Below, piece after piece: positions 27,709 through 38,472 of a DNA stretch of 64,000 bases; within the stretch, counting starts at the first letter, position 1; each line of letters opens with the position of its first letter. Location: assembly GCA_032622095.1 (NCBI GenBank), contig CP136067.1:96646707-96710706 (forward strand), given 5' to 3'. This DNA comes from Siphonodentalium dalli. Lineage: Eukaryota > Mollusca > Scaphopoda > Gadilida > Siphonodentaliidae. The notes under the pieces were generated by a model. It made no database searches, was not told the origin of the DNA, and worked only from the letters and a program-made list of their open reading frames with translations. The translations under genes were made by a program, and so were the position numbers.

Positions 27709-29155
27709 TTAGTTCAGGAGTTATTGGTCGACCTCTGCACCCCCCCCCCCCCCCCCCAGGACTCAACTTGACCCCACTAATTTTCTTTCTTAATGTCACT
27801 TGTTAACAAGAAAAAAAAGTGGCCGCAGAGACTCCAGACAAGATGGCGTCCATCATGGCGGCCATTTTTTTAAAATGCATCAGGTCTCTTTGATCACTGT
27901 TATAGTAAAGATGATATCACATGCGGTCTTGTTTTCCGCTCGATTCGTTATGCTAATATACAACCCTTACAAATTAGCAGAAAATCCGACATCAGAATCC
28001 AATATGGCGGCCAAGATGGCCACCGAAATGTGAAAATATGCTATTTTTCTGACACGTTACCACCTTTCGTTTGTCTCTGTGAGAAAATGTTGGCATCTTT
28101 GCGTCATGTTATGCATTTATCATATAGAGGAGTCATTGGCGACCACATGGGGACCATAATATACATTCATTGCGGGATATGTTTGTCCGATATCACGTTT
28201 TCCCAAATGCCGGTATATAATAGGTCAAAGCCGAATCTACGTTAATAACGCGATGTAATGTTTCGAATCAATGAATGTTATTGCTATTATAACGACACCC
28301 ATGCATATATATGTGCAGGATATACTCAAGCTAGGATTCCTCTTATACCTGAGTTGAGGAATATTTACCCAAATCCAAGATGGCGGCCAAAATGGCCACC
28401 AGAAATAAAAAATTGCCGAAAATCGCCGATTTTAACATCAGTTAGCATTATTGTCATGAAAACTCCACACCTGCTTACTATTGTGAGCTGGGAACACCTA
28501 GGCGAAGAACTTTCCTTGTACCATATCCAAATAAAAGTCCCCAAAATCCAAAATGGCGCTCACAATGGCGGACAGATTTTGAAAAATCACCGAAATTCCC
28601 TCATATTCACATCATTGGGCATTATTGTCGATACAACTTTACCCATGCTAACAGTTGAGTTGCAAATACTGAGGTGAAGTAATTACATTACATCTCATGC
28701 AAGAAATTGTTTTCCAAATTGAAGATGGCGGCCAAAATGGCGACCGAAATTTGAAAACAAATTTACATTCCTTTACTTTCTTACGATGGGCGTTATTGTT
28801 TCGCAATTTCTATCCACCATTACATGTTGATATGGAATAGTGACATGAAGTATTCATTAGGGTTTGGCAATTGATACTCACAGCCAAGATCGCTGCTAAA
28901 TTGGCAGCTAGAAATTGAAAAGAAATCGATATTTTCACATATTAATTTCAACTTTTTGTCATAATATCGGTATGTATGGACGAAACTGTACATAAACCAT
29001 CTACTAGTTCAACTTAAAGGTATCAAAACGCATAACATAGGTCGTATCCTTCTGGAAAGATGAAAAACCACAATTAATATCGCGATGTGGCATTTCTAAA
29101 TCCATTCTCCACTTAGCGCCGATAATGGCCGTAAGCGTAGGTGCGCCGAATAGTT
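27709..29155 (+). repeat. Left inverted arm of the foldback element
   Basis: Outer end near TTCAGGAG, followed by a C tract of about 19. It contains at least five blocks of CAAGATGGCGGCC or AAAATGGCCACC spaced roughly 150-350 bases apart. The inner end is near GGTGCGCCGAA at about 29140-29152. Confidence 0.82.
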
Positions 29156-31410
29156 ATATCAGAACAATTACCTGATAACAGATTCTGATTTGCCACGTCA
29201 CGTCCATAATTATCTGGACCAGCTTCCATTTCTTTGTCTGCTAAATCTAGGTCGCTCACACCGACAAAGTATTCACCACTTCCAGGGAGTAGGGATCCTC
29301 TAATCATAACGTTTCAAACAATTCATTTTCCGGTGTCTAGCTTACGATTTTAAATATTTGCTAAATATGATATTTGTGCATCATCTTGAACTAGGAAGGC
29401 ATATGACCGATGAGTATACAGGCTTACAGAAGGTCATCTCTATGTATGTGTCTCATACCCATGGGGATAACGACATGTACAGTAATGCTCTAATTAATCG
29501 ACTCCTTAAACACAGCAGAATTATGGGTAACTTTTCAGGATTTAGTCGGAAATATGGCTTGTTGCCATTCATCGGAAAGCTCTCAGGGAGAGCTGTCCGA
29601 TGAATGGCAACAAGCAATATTTCCGACTAAATCCTGAAAAGTTACCCATAATTCTGCTGTGTTTAAGGAGTCGATTAATTAGAGCATTACTGTACACCTG
29701 GCGAACCAGTTAGCTAGTCACATCTCAATAGATGGATCGTCAACTCACAAACTCAGCGAACGCATTGGCATATGTGGACAACTTCGACAGTGTTTCGAAG
29801 GTTGCTAGCTGTCTCATTCCCTTGGACAGATGTCTATCTGCTAAGGAGAAGACCATAGTGTACAGACTACCCACACTTCTTGACCATGATCCGAAGCAAA
29901 CTGTGTGACGCCCCGCAATTGTCTCGTCAATTATTTCCCAGCAGAGAAGAACAATGCTCGCGGTGCTAGTTTGTGGACATGCGCCATGATTGTGGGAATG
30001 AAATGGGCCACGGTATACACCACCCCTACACCTGGTGCATGTTTAAGATATAGAATGTCATGCGTGTCGGTTTTATTTGGTGTGGTAAGATTGTATTTCC
30101 ACATCCGTTTCGAAGCCTTTCTGATTCAACTACGTACATATTTGTCTGGATAATACTATGCTAGCTTCCCTCAAAACAGTCAGATGGACTAAAGGATAAT
30201 GTCTTTATAGCATGAATGTATGCGTTTTTTTGTTATCATCTCTCAGGGTTAGTGTCAGTATGTGGGCGGTATTATTCAAGAAAATGTCAGGAACTGTGGT
30301 GCATTTATTTCACTATGTATTTAAAGAACAATGTACAGTCTCGATGGCAATGGCTGTGGACTTGGGGAACGCGACCTTTATGATCATATAGCTTTATATA
30401 TATAACTTTAGAATATAGTAGTTAATGTCTCATGCAGGAAATGGACGCAATGGTGATGTTACCAAGAAATCACTTGGTGTACCAACGTTTGTTGAACTGA
30501 ATGCAAGAGCTCATCAACGTAACATTCCTCTGGATGTTCTTCGCGTTGAACATTTCACCCTTTTGTTGATGGCATTTGTACTTTCTTGAACCATACCACC
30601 CAGTGTGAGTATGACATATCAACCAACTATGAAAGGTATCGCCTTTAAGACTACACCCCAGTCTTGGTGGGGCTTATACAGCAGTAGCCAATGGCACACG
30701 CCTGGTCCAGTTGTTTAAGAACGGCTTCCAAACGGATGGGAACATACAATCTTAGCATACAAGGAAAGCAAAGCCACACATGAGATCCTGTCTGAATCTA
30801 AAACATAACAAAATAAGGGGCGGTGCAGTCATGGTCCAATTTCATTTCCACTATCATGACACATACCCACAAACTAGCACTGTATGTATTGTTTTCATCT
30901 GCTTGGATATGTGAGACGGTGAGACGATTGCTGGACGCCAACAAGATTGTTCTTATGATCATGTTCAAGGAGTTTGGGTATATTATGCATTATGGTCTTC
31001 TACGCCTTAGCAGAAATGCATCCGTCAAATGTCGGGCTTTCAACATTCGAAGCCATATACAGAAGTTGTCCGGGTACGTCAGTGCATTAGATGAGTATGT
31101 GAATTGATGAACCATATATTGAGAAGTGGCTGTTTGGGAAGATCACCAGGTGTACACGTTGTTATTCCCATTAGGTCACCAAAGCTGACAATACGCAGAT
31201 AGATAGGTCCTTCTGAAAGCTAGTATACGCATCGACTGAATACCTTTCTAGTGCATCGCACAAGATGACGCCTATACCCCATATGCAGCATCTGAATTAT
31301 ACCATAAGCTATACCACGAATGAAGCTGGCTAAGAATTCCAAGCTTTCGAAACAAACACGTGAGCTGGACACCGGCATATGTATTGTTTGAAACATTCTG
31401 ATTAGTGGCA
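29113..31410. pseudogene. Core of foldback element: broken coding-like remnants of unknown family
   Basis: Protein-like stretches occur in several frames: minus 29113-29307 (MIRGSLLPGSGEYFVGVSDL), plus 29732-29908 (59 codons, ends DHDPKQTV), plus about 30438-30590 (GVPTFVELNARAHQRNIPLD), a shifted frame near 30580-30650 (QCEYDISTNYERYR), and plus about 30665-30757 (TRLVQLFKNGFQTDG). Stops and frame changes between them suggest a decayed gene or captured host sequence. I do not recognise the family. The core is GC-richer than its surroundings and is interrupted by a MITE at 29480-29692. Confidence 0.4.
29480..29692. mobile_element. TA-flanked MITE (CAGTAATG family), full length, in foldback core
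   Basis: 213 bp between TA sites with both arms intact and a GCTCTCAGGGAGAGCT centre. It inserted after the foldback element formed, since the arms do not share it. Confidence 0.9.
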
Positions 31411-31557
31411 CCCTTCTACAAAGAAGTGTAGTAAACTGTTGTTGTGAGTGAGATAGATTAATCTGACGAAGAGACGGAAACGGGTCAAGATAATGCTGAA
31501 TGTGGCAATTCAGAATAAGCTCAGGTACTGTTGTTTTGATTCTTGGAAGTCATAATA

Positions 31558-33616
31558 TGAAAATTCGGCGCACCTATATACGGTTACGGCCAGTATGAGC
31601 CCTTAGTGGAGAATAGATTTTGAAATGCCACATCACGATTGTGGGTTTTCATCCTTCCAAAAGGCTACGACTTACATTGGAACTAATAGATGGCTTATAT
31701 TATGTACAGTTTCGTCTATACAAATCGATATTATGACAAAAAGTTGAAATTAGTATGTGATAATATCGGCTTCTTTTCAATTTCTGGCCGCCAGTTTGGC
31801 CACCATATTGACTATGAGTATCACTTGCCAAACCCTAATGAATAATTCATACATATCAACATGTAATGGTGGGTAGAAATCGCGAAACAATAACGCCCAT
31901 CCTAAGAAAGTAAAGGAATGTAGGCGTGTTTTCAAATTTTGGTCGCCATTTTGGCCGCCATCTTCGATTTGGAAAACCATTTCTTGCATGAAATGTAAGG
32001 TAATTACTTCACCTCAGTATTTCCAACTCAACTGTACGCATGGATGGAGTTGTCCCCACAATAATGCCCAATGATGTGAATATGAGGGAATTTCGGTGAT
32101 TTTTCAAAATATGTCCGCCATTGTGGGCACCATTTTGGATTTGGGGGACTTTTATTTGGATATGGTACAAGGAAAGTGTACCCCGACTTACAATAGTAAG
32201 CAGGTGTGGAGTTTTCATGACAATAATGCTCACTGATGTTAAAATCAGTGATTTTCGGCGATTTTTCTATTTCTGGTGGCCATTTTGGCCGCCATCTTGG
32301 ATTTGGGTAAATATTCCTCAACTCAGGTATAAGAGGAATCCTAGCTCGAGTATCTCCTGCACATATATATGCATGGGTGTTGTTATAATAGCAATAACAG
32401 TCATTGATTCGAAACATTACATCGCGTTATTAACGTAGATTCGGCTTTGACCTATTATACTGGCATTTGGGAAAACGTGATATCGGACAAAAATATCACG
32501 CATTGAATGTATATTATGGTCCCCATTAGTTCGCCAATGACTCCTCTATTCGATAAATGTATAACATGACGCAAAGATGCCAACATTTTCCCACAGAGAC
32601 AAACGAAAGGTGGTAACGTGTCAGAAAAATAGCATATTTTCACATTTCGGCGGCCATCTTGGACGCCATATTGGATTCTAGTGTCGGATTTTTGGCTAAT
32701 TTGTAAGGGTTGTATATTAGCATAACGAATAGAGCGGAAAACAAGACCGCATGTGCTATCATCTTTACTATAATGGCAATCAAAGATACCTGGTGCATAT
32801 AAAACAAAATGGCCGCGTGATGGACGCCATCTTGTCTGGAGTCTCTGCGGCATGGTTGGCGCTGAACCGAAATTTTCTCTTGCCAAAAGGTTTGCCAAAT
32901 GAGATTTTTTTTTGCCAAATTTCAAAATGATTTGCCAAATTTAATTGAGGGTATATAATTGTGGAAATTGAAAAAAGTTCTAATCTTTTTATTGTTATAT
33001 AATAGTGAACAAAGCTGAAACCACCAATTAATTCCTCGCTCGCTATTCACAATCGACTGATTAACCTATTGTCTTATAATCGCTGGTCGCAATACACGCA
33101 TATCATAAATACGCGGTGTACAGTGTCGCCACTAATGTGCATACAAAGGGGATTAACTGTAAAAACAACTTTATAATTACCTTTTGCGGTTGATTAACAG
33201 TTTGATAGCAGTTTGATATGTACATAAAGTTATTACTGTTTAGTGAAAACTAAAGACTGACCGCTGGGTTAATATATTTGTTGATCGGGTTTCATTGTTT
33301 CTAAGTCGGCACGTGTAACGGATAATCCACCTTCGATGATGTCTTATGACTAGATAGTTCATATCACATAATTTTTAAAAACCCACTTGCCAAAAATTTT
33401 GCCAAATTCATTTTGTTTTTGCCAAATAAAAATATTTTTTGCCATTGGCAAATTTGGCAAGTGGCAGCGCGAACCCTGCTCTGCGGCCACTTTTTTTTCT
33501 TGTTAACAAGTGAACAAAATTAGAGGAGACATTAAGAAAGAAAATAAGTGGGGTGAAGTTGAGTCCTGGGGGGGGGGGGGTGCAGAGGTCGACCAATATC
33601 TCCTGGACTAATTGTG
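31558..33616 (-). repeat. Right inverted arm of the foldback element
   Basis: Inverted counterpart of 27709-29155, interrupted by the hAT-like element at 32851-33478. The outer end has a G tract and GTCGACCAATATCTCCTGGA. Confidence 0.82.
32851..33478. mobile_element. Non-autonomous hAT element, 628 bp, nested in right arm
   Basis: Exact 8-bp duplication CTCTGCGG (32843-32850 and 33479-33486). Terminal inverted repeats CATGGTTGGCGCTG and CAGGGTTCGCGCTG. Removing it restores the left-arm sequence CTCTGCGGCCAC. Subterminal zones have repeated TTTGCCAAAT motifs. No transposase frame. Confidence 0.93.
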
Positions 33617-34560
33617 AAAGGCCAAAACTTAATTGCACTGCATGAGACACCAAATTATAAACTGCACTAAACTTACTAGTACATCTCACACTTTGATACA
33701 CTGCATGAGACACCAAATTATAAACTGCCCTAAACTTACTAATACATCTCACACTTTTACCACAATTCACTTACTGCTCTCGATGCATACCATGTGAAAG
33801 CACCAATGATTTTGTTTCTTCTTTTGATGTAAAAAAAATCATATTTGTGGTTGGGGTTTCCCTACCGACCCTAATTTAAATCACATATCCTAATTTTTTT
33901 TCATATGGTACAACTATAATCTCTGGAAATTTCATCACAATATATAGGTACAAGGTACAAGATAACAAATAATACACTGGAAAAAAAAACACAAAAATCT
34001 GTTGGTTTCTTAGTCAATGTATTTGGCTTATACAAGAAGCAATGAAAACTTGTCTCAGCCCAATGATACCGGTATCATTAAATTTCAAGACAGAAAAGAA
34101 AGGCATAGAAATAATCCTGTAGTAAGTTCAAATATTTTAGCCTTAATATAGAGCATTTATTATCAGCCCAGACGGTATGTGGGAAAATTGGTGCACAAAA
34201 GTAAAATTGGAAAATTGGTGCACAAAAGTAAAATGATGCGGGAATGTCACGGGATTCGTACTGTTGAAAGATTTAAAGGGACACTAATTAATAGCAACAA
34301 AGAGTTTATTATCAACTTAAAAGATAGATATACATGTACATGTAACTTTATCCCAAGAGTCATGCAATAGGTGCTCTTTACCCATATAATTAATAATTAT
34401 TTTAAATGACTTGAAGGGCCACTAATTGTTCAACCATCCTTCACAACACCGGGTACCCCAGCTAGTGTTTACATAACAATGGTTTTGATATGAGTACTCT
34501 CATTATTGGAGAGTTATTACTAATGCAAATTATAACAAAGTCAATCAATTTTTAAATGTA
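33617..34560. other. Intergenic, local direct repeats
   Basis: A ~60-base unit with CTGCATGAGACACCAAATTA occurs at 33637 and 33702. GGGAAAATTGGTGCACAAAAG is partly duplicated at 34181-34232. No gene recognised. Confidence 0.5.
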
Positions 34561-34568
34561 CATGTACA

Positions 34569-34618
34569 TGTAATGCTCTAATTAATTGACTCCTTAACCA
34601 GAGCAGAATTATGGGTAC
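34569..34618. mobile_element. Fragment of CAGTAATG-family MITE
   Basis: TAATGCTCTAATTAATTGAC TCCTTAACC and GCAGAATTATGGGTA only. Confidence 0.8.
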
Positions 34619-35149
34619 TGTACATGTGTACTTGTTGATTATACCGGTAGTTGTTTTACAGACTTTTATAAAAATGTTCTTATTATCACAACAAGTTGAT
34701 GAAATGTGTCCCAATACTAATATAACACGTAAACTACGAAACAACGCTAAAATCAATCGATATGTGTATTTTCACATGAATCCACTTTGAAGTCCTTGGG
34801 TCACTACATATACATGTATTAGCCTACCTATTGACCCTATTTTTATCTGACATGTACATTCATGTATGTAATCCCAACCACACATTTAATTTTCTTTAGT
34901 CTGATGTACATGTACATGTCAGGACTTTAAATTGTTGAATGTTTGTTGAGAACTACCAGTATCAATAGAAAATAAATAAATATCGAATGAGGATCCATAA
35001 ATAACAATGAGTGACACACTTGTAGAGTTATGGTGGAAATACATTAGACCTTAGAGCCATGGGTGGAATTTGTCCAAATGCATTTGGACAGCGTATATGG
35101 CTGGAGACACAATTTTAAGGTCAGTTGATATCTTTTACAGTCTTTAGTT

Positions 35150-35345
35150 TCCATTGCAGGTCATATAAATTATTACGGTCTATTTCCTGTTACAGGTTAT
35201 TTAGGTTATTAAGGTCTCTTATTTCCTGTTGCAGGTTATTTAGGTTATTTAGGCTATTAAGGTCTCTTATTTCCTGTTGCAGGTTATTTATGTTATTACG
35301 GTGTCTATTTCCTGTTGCAGGTTATTTAGGTGCTCTAGGTTATTG
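35150..35345 (+). repeat. Splice-acceptor-like minisatellite upstream of glutaredoxin exon
   Basis: About five imperfect units of 28-48 bases contain TATTTCCTGTT(G/A)CAGGTTATTTAGGTTATT. Each unit has a pyrimidine-rich stretch ending in CAG, so the array offers several alternative 3' splice sites immediately before the coding exon. The array is partly translated if the ATG at 35277 is used. Confidence 0.75.
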
Positions 35346-35390
35346 AATGGAAGACTAGTGAGTTTCCAGTTACAGAATAATTTATCCGGG

Positions 35391-35624
35391 ATGGGAGGTG
35401 GCCAGTCTAGCCCTGATGTCAGCACAAATGAAGGAGCTTTCATCAAAGAAACCATTGATAATAACTGTATTACCATCTTCTCTAAAACGACGTGCGGATA
35501 CTGTCGGCAGGCCAAAGGTTGCTTCGAGCAGATGGGCGTTCCTTTCCAAAGTATAGAAATCAATCAGAGAAGCGATGGCAAAAAGATACAAGATATGTTA
35601 ACTCACATGACTAAGATACGCACA
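35391..35624 (+). CDS. GLRX2: Glutaredoxin exon with CGYC active site
   Basis: Contains MGGGQSS, KETIDNNCITIFSKTTCGYC and ends MTKIRT before the donor GTAAGA at 35625. Candidate acceptors TTTCCAG (ending 35369) and TTACAG (ending 35375) lie just upstream of the ATG, so there may be a further 5' exon. Translation is open upstream to 35277. Confidence 0.93.
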
Positions 35625-37196
35625 GTAAGATATACTAGTATATGATAAACCACATATAGTTACAAAATATACCTAATATAAATATTCGCTTTTAAATTTT
35701 TCCTGGTATCAAAATAGGTCGATGAATGGCAACAAGCCATATTTCCGACTAAATCCTGAAAAGTTACCTGTAATAATGCTGTGGTTAAGGAGTCGATTAA
35801 TTAGGGCATTACTGTACTAGTAGATGTTCTTCCCATGGTCTAAACGTGCAATTTACACGACCGCTGATTAAAAATTTGAAAATGATCTCAAATGTATCGA
35901 GAAATATAAGAAACAAAACATGTATTTTCAGTGCTACAGTTTATCAATGAATTTGTTTGGAAATCTTCCACATATGTATGTTTTGAGATACATGCACCTC
36001 TTACTATATTATGTATACATGTACATAATTTTGGGGTTCGAACGAGCCATTCTCCATTTTACATGCGTTACAAAGATACATGTACATGTATATGTATGCA
36101 CAGTTAGATTTATATGTATAGGTACCGGGTACAGGTACACATATATCGTTAATATTACCAAGATACGCACAGTAAAATTTCTAATGACTCCACGTGACGC
36201 ACAGCATGGAGCTCTGGGTCACGTATACAGTAATGCCCTAAATAATCGACTCCTTAACCACAGCAGAATTTAGATTTAGTCGGAAATATGGCTTGTTGCC
36301 ATTCATCGGAAAGCTCTCAGTGAGAGCATTACTGTAGGTTATGGATATGCGTTCCTTGTTACCTGGCCTGAGAATATTGTGCTGGACATTTGCAGAATGA
36401 GGTCCCCAGAGGGTGAATTTAGTGGCTAGCATCACCCAAATCAACCTCTGGGGGACCTCATTCTGCATGGTCACATCTGCCATGGGAGACCTACATGTAG
36501 ACTCAGATTTATGTTCCCAGATGGTGAATATTGTGATGTGCACCCATTGGGCACCTCGATTATGTAATGTGCCATCTGCCAACTTGGGGATATAGAGAAA
36601 CTGAACTAAAAAAGAAAAAGTGTCTTTGTGAAGTAGTTTCTAAAGGAACTAAACAAACTTGTTAATTTTATATTAAAGGTACTAGTACTTTCCAGAGAAG
36701 ATGAGGCCTAAGCAGTCTGAGGTCTGAATTTAGTGATGCTAAACCACTGTGCATGGTAGCGTCACTAAAATCATCCTCTGAGAACTCATTCTGCAAATGT
36801 CCAGCACTATATTTTCAGGCCTGTCTGTCATGTCACACATAACCGTTGAAATTTTCGACCAATGACACTTTTTCAAGAAAAAGTCATGTGACTTCCTGAT
36901 TGCAAAAGTGCAGAATTACATTTATTGGGGAATTGTTTTGAAAATTTTCAGCCATCTTGGATTTTACACTTTTCATGACTAAATCTTTTGGCACACCCTA
37001 TAGGCCACATCTCTCATCCGATCGTCACCAAATTTCATATGAATCTTTTGTGGTAACCTCTGGTTTTTTCTTATTGTTCCAGGTGCCGCAGGTGTTTATA
37101 AATGGGAAGTGTATCGGCGGTGCATCGGATACTAAACAGATGATGGATTCCGGACAGCTTAAGAAGCTTATAGCAGGAAATCAAGGCGAGAGGTGA
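35391..37196 (+). CDS. GLRX2: Monothiol/dithiol glutaredoxin, GLRX2-like, two exons
   Basis: Glutaredoxins reduce protein-glutathione disulfides using glutathione, and GLRX2-type members can bind a [2Fe-2S] cluster. Seen: exon 35391-35624 (78 codons), intron with GTAAGA donor and TTCCAG acceptor, exon 37083-37196 (37 codons plus TGA), together 115 residues, normal for the family. Residues 28-42 (ITIFSKTTCGYCRQA) hold the active site C-G-Y-C. TVP (78-80) is the cis-proline loop, and GGASDT (92-97) is the glutathione-binding turn. A non-proline residue between the active-site cysteines resembles human GLRX2 (CSYC) rather than GLRX1 (CPYC), which fits Fe-S binding by inference. From the chosen ATG the protein begins MGGGQSS, a possible N-myristoylation signal. 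An in-frame upstream ATG at 35277 would add 38 residues. The intron carries MITE fragments. Confidence 0.93.
35718..35814. mobile_element. Half copy of CAGTAATG-family MITE in glutaredoxin intron
   Basis: Right arm only, from CGATGAATGGCAACAAGCC to GGGCATTACTG. Confidence 0.85.
36228..36334. mobile_element. CAGTAATG-family MITE, shortened, in glutaredoxin intron
   Basis: CAGTAATGCCCTAAATAATC to GAGAGCATTACTG between TA sites, 107 bp. Confidence 0.85.
36369..36830. mobile_element. hAT-like MITE (CAGAATGAGGTCCCC family) in glutaredoxin intron
   Basis: Ends GGCCTGAGAATATTGTGCTGG and CCAGCACTATATTTTCAGGCC. Internal foldbacks as at 46712-47149. The target duplication is not clear. Confidence 0.78.
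36940..37080. repeat. Fragment of CATGACTAAATCYTTTGGCA repeat in glutaredoxin intron
   Basis: Matches the 42310-42860 and 57355-58500 repeat (CATCTTGGATTTTAC, CACACCCTATAGGCCACAT) and reaches to within a few bases of the exon acceptor. Confidence 0.7.
37083..37196 (+). CDS. GLRX2: Glutaredoxin last coding exon
   Basis: Follows the TTGTTCCAG acceptor ending at 37082. It encodes VPQVFINGKCIGGASDTKQM, then MDSGQLKKLIAGNQGER and TGA. VPQVFINGK and GGASDT are the standard C-terminal glutaredoxin motifs. Confidence 0.95.
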   Translation: MPQVFINGKCIGGASDTKQMMDSGQLKKLIAGNQGER

Positions 37197-37653
37197 TACA
37201 GAGGAGCCGTGCCCGTATTCATCTCCAGTGTTGCCTAGTTTTAGTATTTATTACACACCAATCATGAAAAACAAAATTCATCAGGTTTAGATCCTTATAC
37301 TTGTACTTCAATCTTTGAACTTCCATCATCAAAGCAATCTAACTTTTTAGTCTGTTTTGAAAAGCCATAACTTTCCATCAATTTTGAGAGAATATTAGCG
37401 AGCTATCAATCTCAGAATGTCTAATTTTAACCATTTGATAACTGAATATTGCTGATGAGTAGTTACTTGAGTTTCATTGATTCATTTGGATGAATTGGAT
37501 GTAGGCTGTTAAACTTATTAGTTTTACCTCCCTACAATTATATCTCATCAGCCTGTCTGCCTGAGTATCAAAGGTATGCCCACACGTGGCATTATGCCTC
37601 ATGGGGGTATTCACCGAGCAACAGCCCAGCTGTTATTTGCTTATAGCATATAA

Positions 37654-37903
37654 CCCTTTCATGACGGGAGCTGCTCTGTTGCAGCATTAAAAATCCTGTC
37701 CCAGTGCATTCTCTAATATATGCGGGTCTCCCATAAAGAGCATCTCATATACAGGTACATGTATAAGAGAATACATTGGCTTACACGGTCAATGTAAATA
37801 TTGTTAGGCCGATGTTAGTTCCTTATGGGAGACTCGCATATATAAGAGGAATCATTGGCACAGGGTTGTCACAAAATTTCAGAAAGCTCCATTCATTGAA
37901 GGG
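37654..37903. mobile_element. TTAA-type MITE (CCCTTTCATGA family), probably in glutaredoxin 3' UTR
   Basis: Ends CCCTTTCATGACGGGAGCT and GAAAGCTCCATTCATTGAAG, with TTAA on the right. Confidence 0.8.
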
Positions 37904-37996
37904 TTAAATTTTATTATCAGTGCAGTTACTCTCCATACATTTCTCTTATTGACAAATGTCTGGTATTCCTACAGAATTCTGAGATATTGATATAGT

Positions 37997-38472
37997 CAAG
38001 CCTGCAAATAGTGTGTCTGTCATTTGCTAAATTAATTAGAAAATTGACCCCATTAATAGGAGATTTTGATGTCGACAAGCCTGCAAATAGTGTGTCTGTC
38101 ATTTGCAGAATGAGGTACACAGAGGGTGAATTTAGTGACACTATCATGCACAGTGGGCTAGCATCACCAAATTCACCCTCTGGGAACCTCATTCTGCTTA
38201 GGCTTCAACTGCTACGGGAGATCAGCTTAAAGTTCCCCAGTTGAAGTTGCTGATGTTCACACATTAGTCACTGCGGTTATGCATTTTATCTTCTGAAAAT
38301 TAGGAGATATAGAAAAGGAAAAAGTAACTAAAATAATGTTAATTTGAGACCATAGATACTTCCCAGAAGATGAGGCCTAAGCAGAATGAGATCCCCAGAG
38401 GGTTAATTTGGTGTTGCTAACCCTCTGGGGGACCTCATTCTGCAAATGACAGACACACTAATCACTGGCTTG
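37997..38472. mobile_element. hAT-like MITE, CAAGCCTGCAAATA termini, 476 bp
   Basis: Exact 8-bp duplication GATATAGT (37989-37996 and 38473-38480). The left terminus is present twice (37997 and near 38078), separated by a piece with CCCATTAATAGGAGATTTTG that also occurs, inverted, beside the 48.5-kb copy. Confidence 0.88.

Larger units (their letters stand above)
27709..33616. mobile_element. 5.9-kb foldback element with ~1.45-kb inverted arms
   Basis: The left arm (27709 to about 29155) and right arm (about 31558-33616, including a nested 628-bp element) are inverted copies, sharing GGTCGACCTCTGCACCCC near the outer ends and GTGGCATTTC and GGTGCGCCGAA near the inner ends. Each arm starts with a long C or G tract (27741-27759 and 33569-33581) and contains repeated AAGATGGCGGCC-type motifs. 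Arm ORFs (28258-28677 plus, 32028-32417 minus) are near-identical mirror frames without a known domain. The 2.4-kb core holds broken coding-like segments and one MITE. No target duplication was resolved. Class unknown: a long-TIR DNA transposon or an inverted segmental duplication. Confidence 0.8.

Noticed and set aside
28258-28677. 139-residue frame in the left foldback arm, mirrored at 32028-32417
   Set aside because: Frame conservation follows from nucleotide identity of the arms. The composition is driven by the AAGATGGCGGCC repeats. No domain recognised.
31220-31411. 63-residue minus-strand frame, initially kinase-like (GVILCDALERY in a neighbouring frame)
   Set aside because: Needs a frame change, lacks the catalytic loop or DFG/APE motifs, and is too short to support.
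32455-32925. 156-residue minus-strand frame
   Set aside because: Runs across the boundary of the nested hAT element into the foldback arm, so it cannot be an ancestral gene.
27709-33616. Foldback element as a Polinton/Maverick or a viral integration
   Set aside because: Too short for a Polinton, with no recognisable polymerase, integrase, ATPase or capsid motifs in any frame.
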